NCBI GenBank assembly: GCA_964384675.1
Contig: CAYLNK010000325.1
Coordinates: 1-7,598, forward strand
Length of the DNA stretch: 7,598 nt
From: CAYLNK01 sp964384675
GTDB lineage: Bacteria > Acidobacteriota > Thermoanaerobaculia > UBA5066
Direction of reading: 5' to 3'
Shown: positions 6,748 through 7,598 of the stretch, piece by piece
Layout: every line of letters starts with the position of its first letter
Position numbering within the stretch: position 1 is the stretch's first letter
The notes under the pieces: model-generated
Databases searched by the model: none
What the model was told of the DNA's origin: nothing
The model's input: only the letters and a program-made list of their open reading frames with translations
Position numbers and translations under genes: made by a program

Positions 6748-6848
6748 GGCGTCCTCCTGGCCCGCCAGACGGCCCGCTCCCTCCGCGGGTTACGGGGCGG
6801 GTCAGAACAAATCGGCGCGACCTGCGTTCCTCTCCGCGCGGGGGGACG
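6748..6848. promoter_or_regulatory. 101-nt divergent intergenic region between the diiron and ABC ATPase genes
   Basis: The two genes are transcribed away from this region, so it should hold promoters for both. The least GC-rich part is 6801-6812 (GTCAGAACAAAT), where a melting region is most likely, but the best -10 matches on either strand reach only 3 of 6. A weak hairpin is possible (CCCGC 6773-6777 with GCGGG 6785-6789). CCGCGCGG at 6834-6841 is a palindrome just before the ATPase start. In such GC-rich DNA both could be chance. No operator is recognisable. Confidence 0.4.
6753..6758 (-). promoter_or_regulatory. Strong ribosome binding site for the diiron gene
   Basis: On the minus strand AGGAGG (plus-strand CCTCCT) lies 5 nt before the ATG at 6747. 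This is a near-consensus Shine-Dalgarno and fixes that start. Confidence 0.8.
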
Positions 6849-7598
6849 ATGCTGGAGATCCGATCGCTCGGGAAGAGGTACTCGAACGGGACGCAGGCGC
6901 TTGCCGACTTCAGCCTGCGGGTGGACGCCGGGGTGCTGGGGCTCCTCGGCCCGAACGGCGCGGGGAAGACGACCCTGATGTCGATCCTCGCCACCGCCAC
7001 CAAGCCGAGCGCGGGGACGTTCCTGTGGGAAGGCGTCGACGCCGTGAAGGACCCGCTCGCGGTGCGGCGCGTGCTCGGCTACCTGCCGCAGGACTTCGGC
7101 GTCTACGACCGGCTCTCGGCGCGCGAGCTGCTCCTCTACCTGGGCCGTCTGAAGGGCCTCTCGGGCCCCGGCCTCTCCAAGCAGATCGAGACGCTCCTCG
7201 ACCTCGTCAACCTGCGCGGCGCGGCGGACCGCCGCCTCGGCGGCTACTCGGGCGGCATGCGGCAGCGGGTGGGGATCGCGCAGGCGCTCCTGGGCGACCC
7301 GAAGCTGGTGATCGTGGACGAGCCCACCGTGGGCCTCGACCCGGAAGAGCGGGTCCGCTTCCGCAACCTCCTCTCGGAGATCGCCCACGGGCGAGTCGTG
7401 ATCCTCTCGACCCACATCGTCTCGGACGTGGAGGCGATCGCCTCGTCGATCGCGATCGTGCGCTCCGGGCGTCTGGTCACGCTGGCGTCGCCGGAGGAGC
7501 TGCTCCGCCGCGCGGAGGGAAGGGTGGTCCGCGCGCTGGTGCCGCCGGAGCGGCTCGCCGACGCGCAGGCGCGCCTCCCGGTCTCGGGCCTGGTGCGC
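6849..7598 (+). CDS. ABC-2-type transporter ATP-binding protein (3' truncated by window edge)
   Basis: The open frame runs 250 codons from ATG at 6849 to the last base, with no stop. All parts of an ABC nucleotide-binding domain are present: Walker A GPNGAGKT (34-41), Q-loop glutamine Q81 in YLPQDFGVY, signature YSGGMRQRV (133-141), Walker B VIVDEP (154-159), D-loop GLDP (162-165) and switch His189 in LSTH. The order and wording fit COG1131/CcmA-type ATPases that energise ABC-2 permeases. The GYLPQDFGVY phrase with RYSNGTQAL at the N-terminus recalls ATPases I associate with permeases fused to M1-type peptidase domains; that is memory-based inference. The last ~40 residues visible begin the C-terminal extension common in this group. 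A GGGGGGA run just before the ATG can serve as Shine-Dalgarno. The permease should lie beyond the window. Confidence 0.93.
   Translation, partial: MLEIRSLGKRYSNGTQALADFSLRVDAGVLGLLGPNGAGKTTLMSILATATKPSAGTFLWEGVDAVKDPLAVRRVLGYLPQDFGVYDRLSARELLLYLGRLKGLSGPGLSKQIETLLDLVNLRGAADRRLGGYSGGMRQRVGIAQALLGDPKLVIVDEPTVGLDPEERVRFRNLLSEIAHGRVVILSTHIVSDVEAIASSIAIVRSGRLVTLASPEELLRRAEGRVVRALVPPERLADAQARLPVSGLVR

Noticed and set aside
6773..6789. CCCGC/GCGGG hairpin in the divergent region as an operator or terminator
   Set aside because: A 5-bp stem with a 7-nt loop is expected by chance in DNA this GC-rich, and there is no T-run or flanking symmetry.
5795..7003. Minus-strand 402-codon frame across the diiron and ABC ATPase starts
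   Set aside because: It is out of frame with the diiron gene, spans its start and the divergent region, and has a low-complexity product. The diiron frame has ExxH motifs and a strong ribosome binding site.
1..7598. Mobile element, CRISPR array, tRNA or rRNA gene, toxin-antitoxin or defence system
   Set aside because: I looked for terminal inverted repeats, regular direct repeats, tRNA-like ends, transposase motifs and small overlapping gene pairs and found none. Composition looks uniform across the window, with no sign of recent transfer.

Overview
The window is a very GC-rich stretch (around 70% G+C or more by eye, with strong G/C preference at third codon positions) of densely packed bacterial chromosome. 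It holds six complete protein genes and two cut by the window edges. I see no RNA gene, insertion sequence, phage gene or CRISPR array. Nothing fixes the taxon. A high-GC Gram-negative-type soil or sediment lineage such as Acidobacteriota is plausible, mainly because the ABC ATPase resembles a kind I associate with that group, but this is weak inference.

Layout. Positions 1-5916 form one plus-strand run: the last 18 codons of an unidentified gene, a YeiH/UPF0324-family membrane protein (putative anion/sulfate exporter family), homoserine dehydrogenase with a C-terminal ACT domain (hom), a TrmN6-like SAM-dependent methyltransferase, a Kup-family potassium transporter, and a small UbiE/PmtA-like methyltransferase. 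Gaps between these genes are 20, 10, 13, 13 and 13 nt, so they could be one transcription unit, although their functions are not obviously linked. Two of the starts (hom, kup) lack a Shine-Dalgarno sequence. Instead each has a TANNNT hexamer overlapping the stop codon of the gene before, which may mean internal promoters and near-leaderless transcripts.

At 5917 the run meets a convergent minus-strand gene (5920-6747) after only 3 nt. It encodes a ferritin-like protein with two ExxH motifs and evenly spaced glutamates, which suggests a carboxylate-bridged diiron four-helix bundle of unknown substrate. A 101-nt divergent region (6748-6848) separates it from a plus-strand ABC transporter ATPase (6849 to the window end), which is complete through the nucleotide-binding domain but has no stop codon in the window. 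It resembles COG1131-type ATPases that pair with ABC-2 permeases.

No stretch over about 300 nt lacks a gene; the longest is the 101-nt divergent region. I do not see a convincing undescribed multi-gene system here. The most unusual points are the diiron protein, the Asn-to-Ala change in the methyltransferase's NPPY-type motif, and the stop-codon-embedded -10-like elements.
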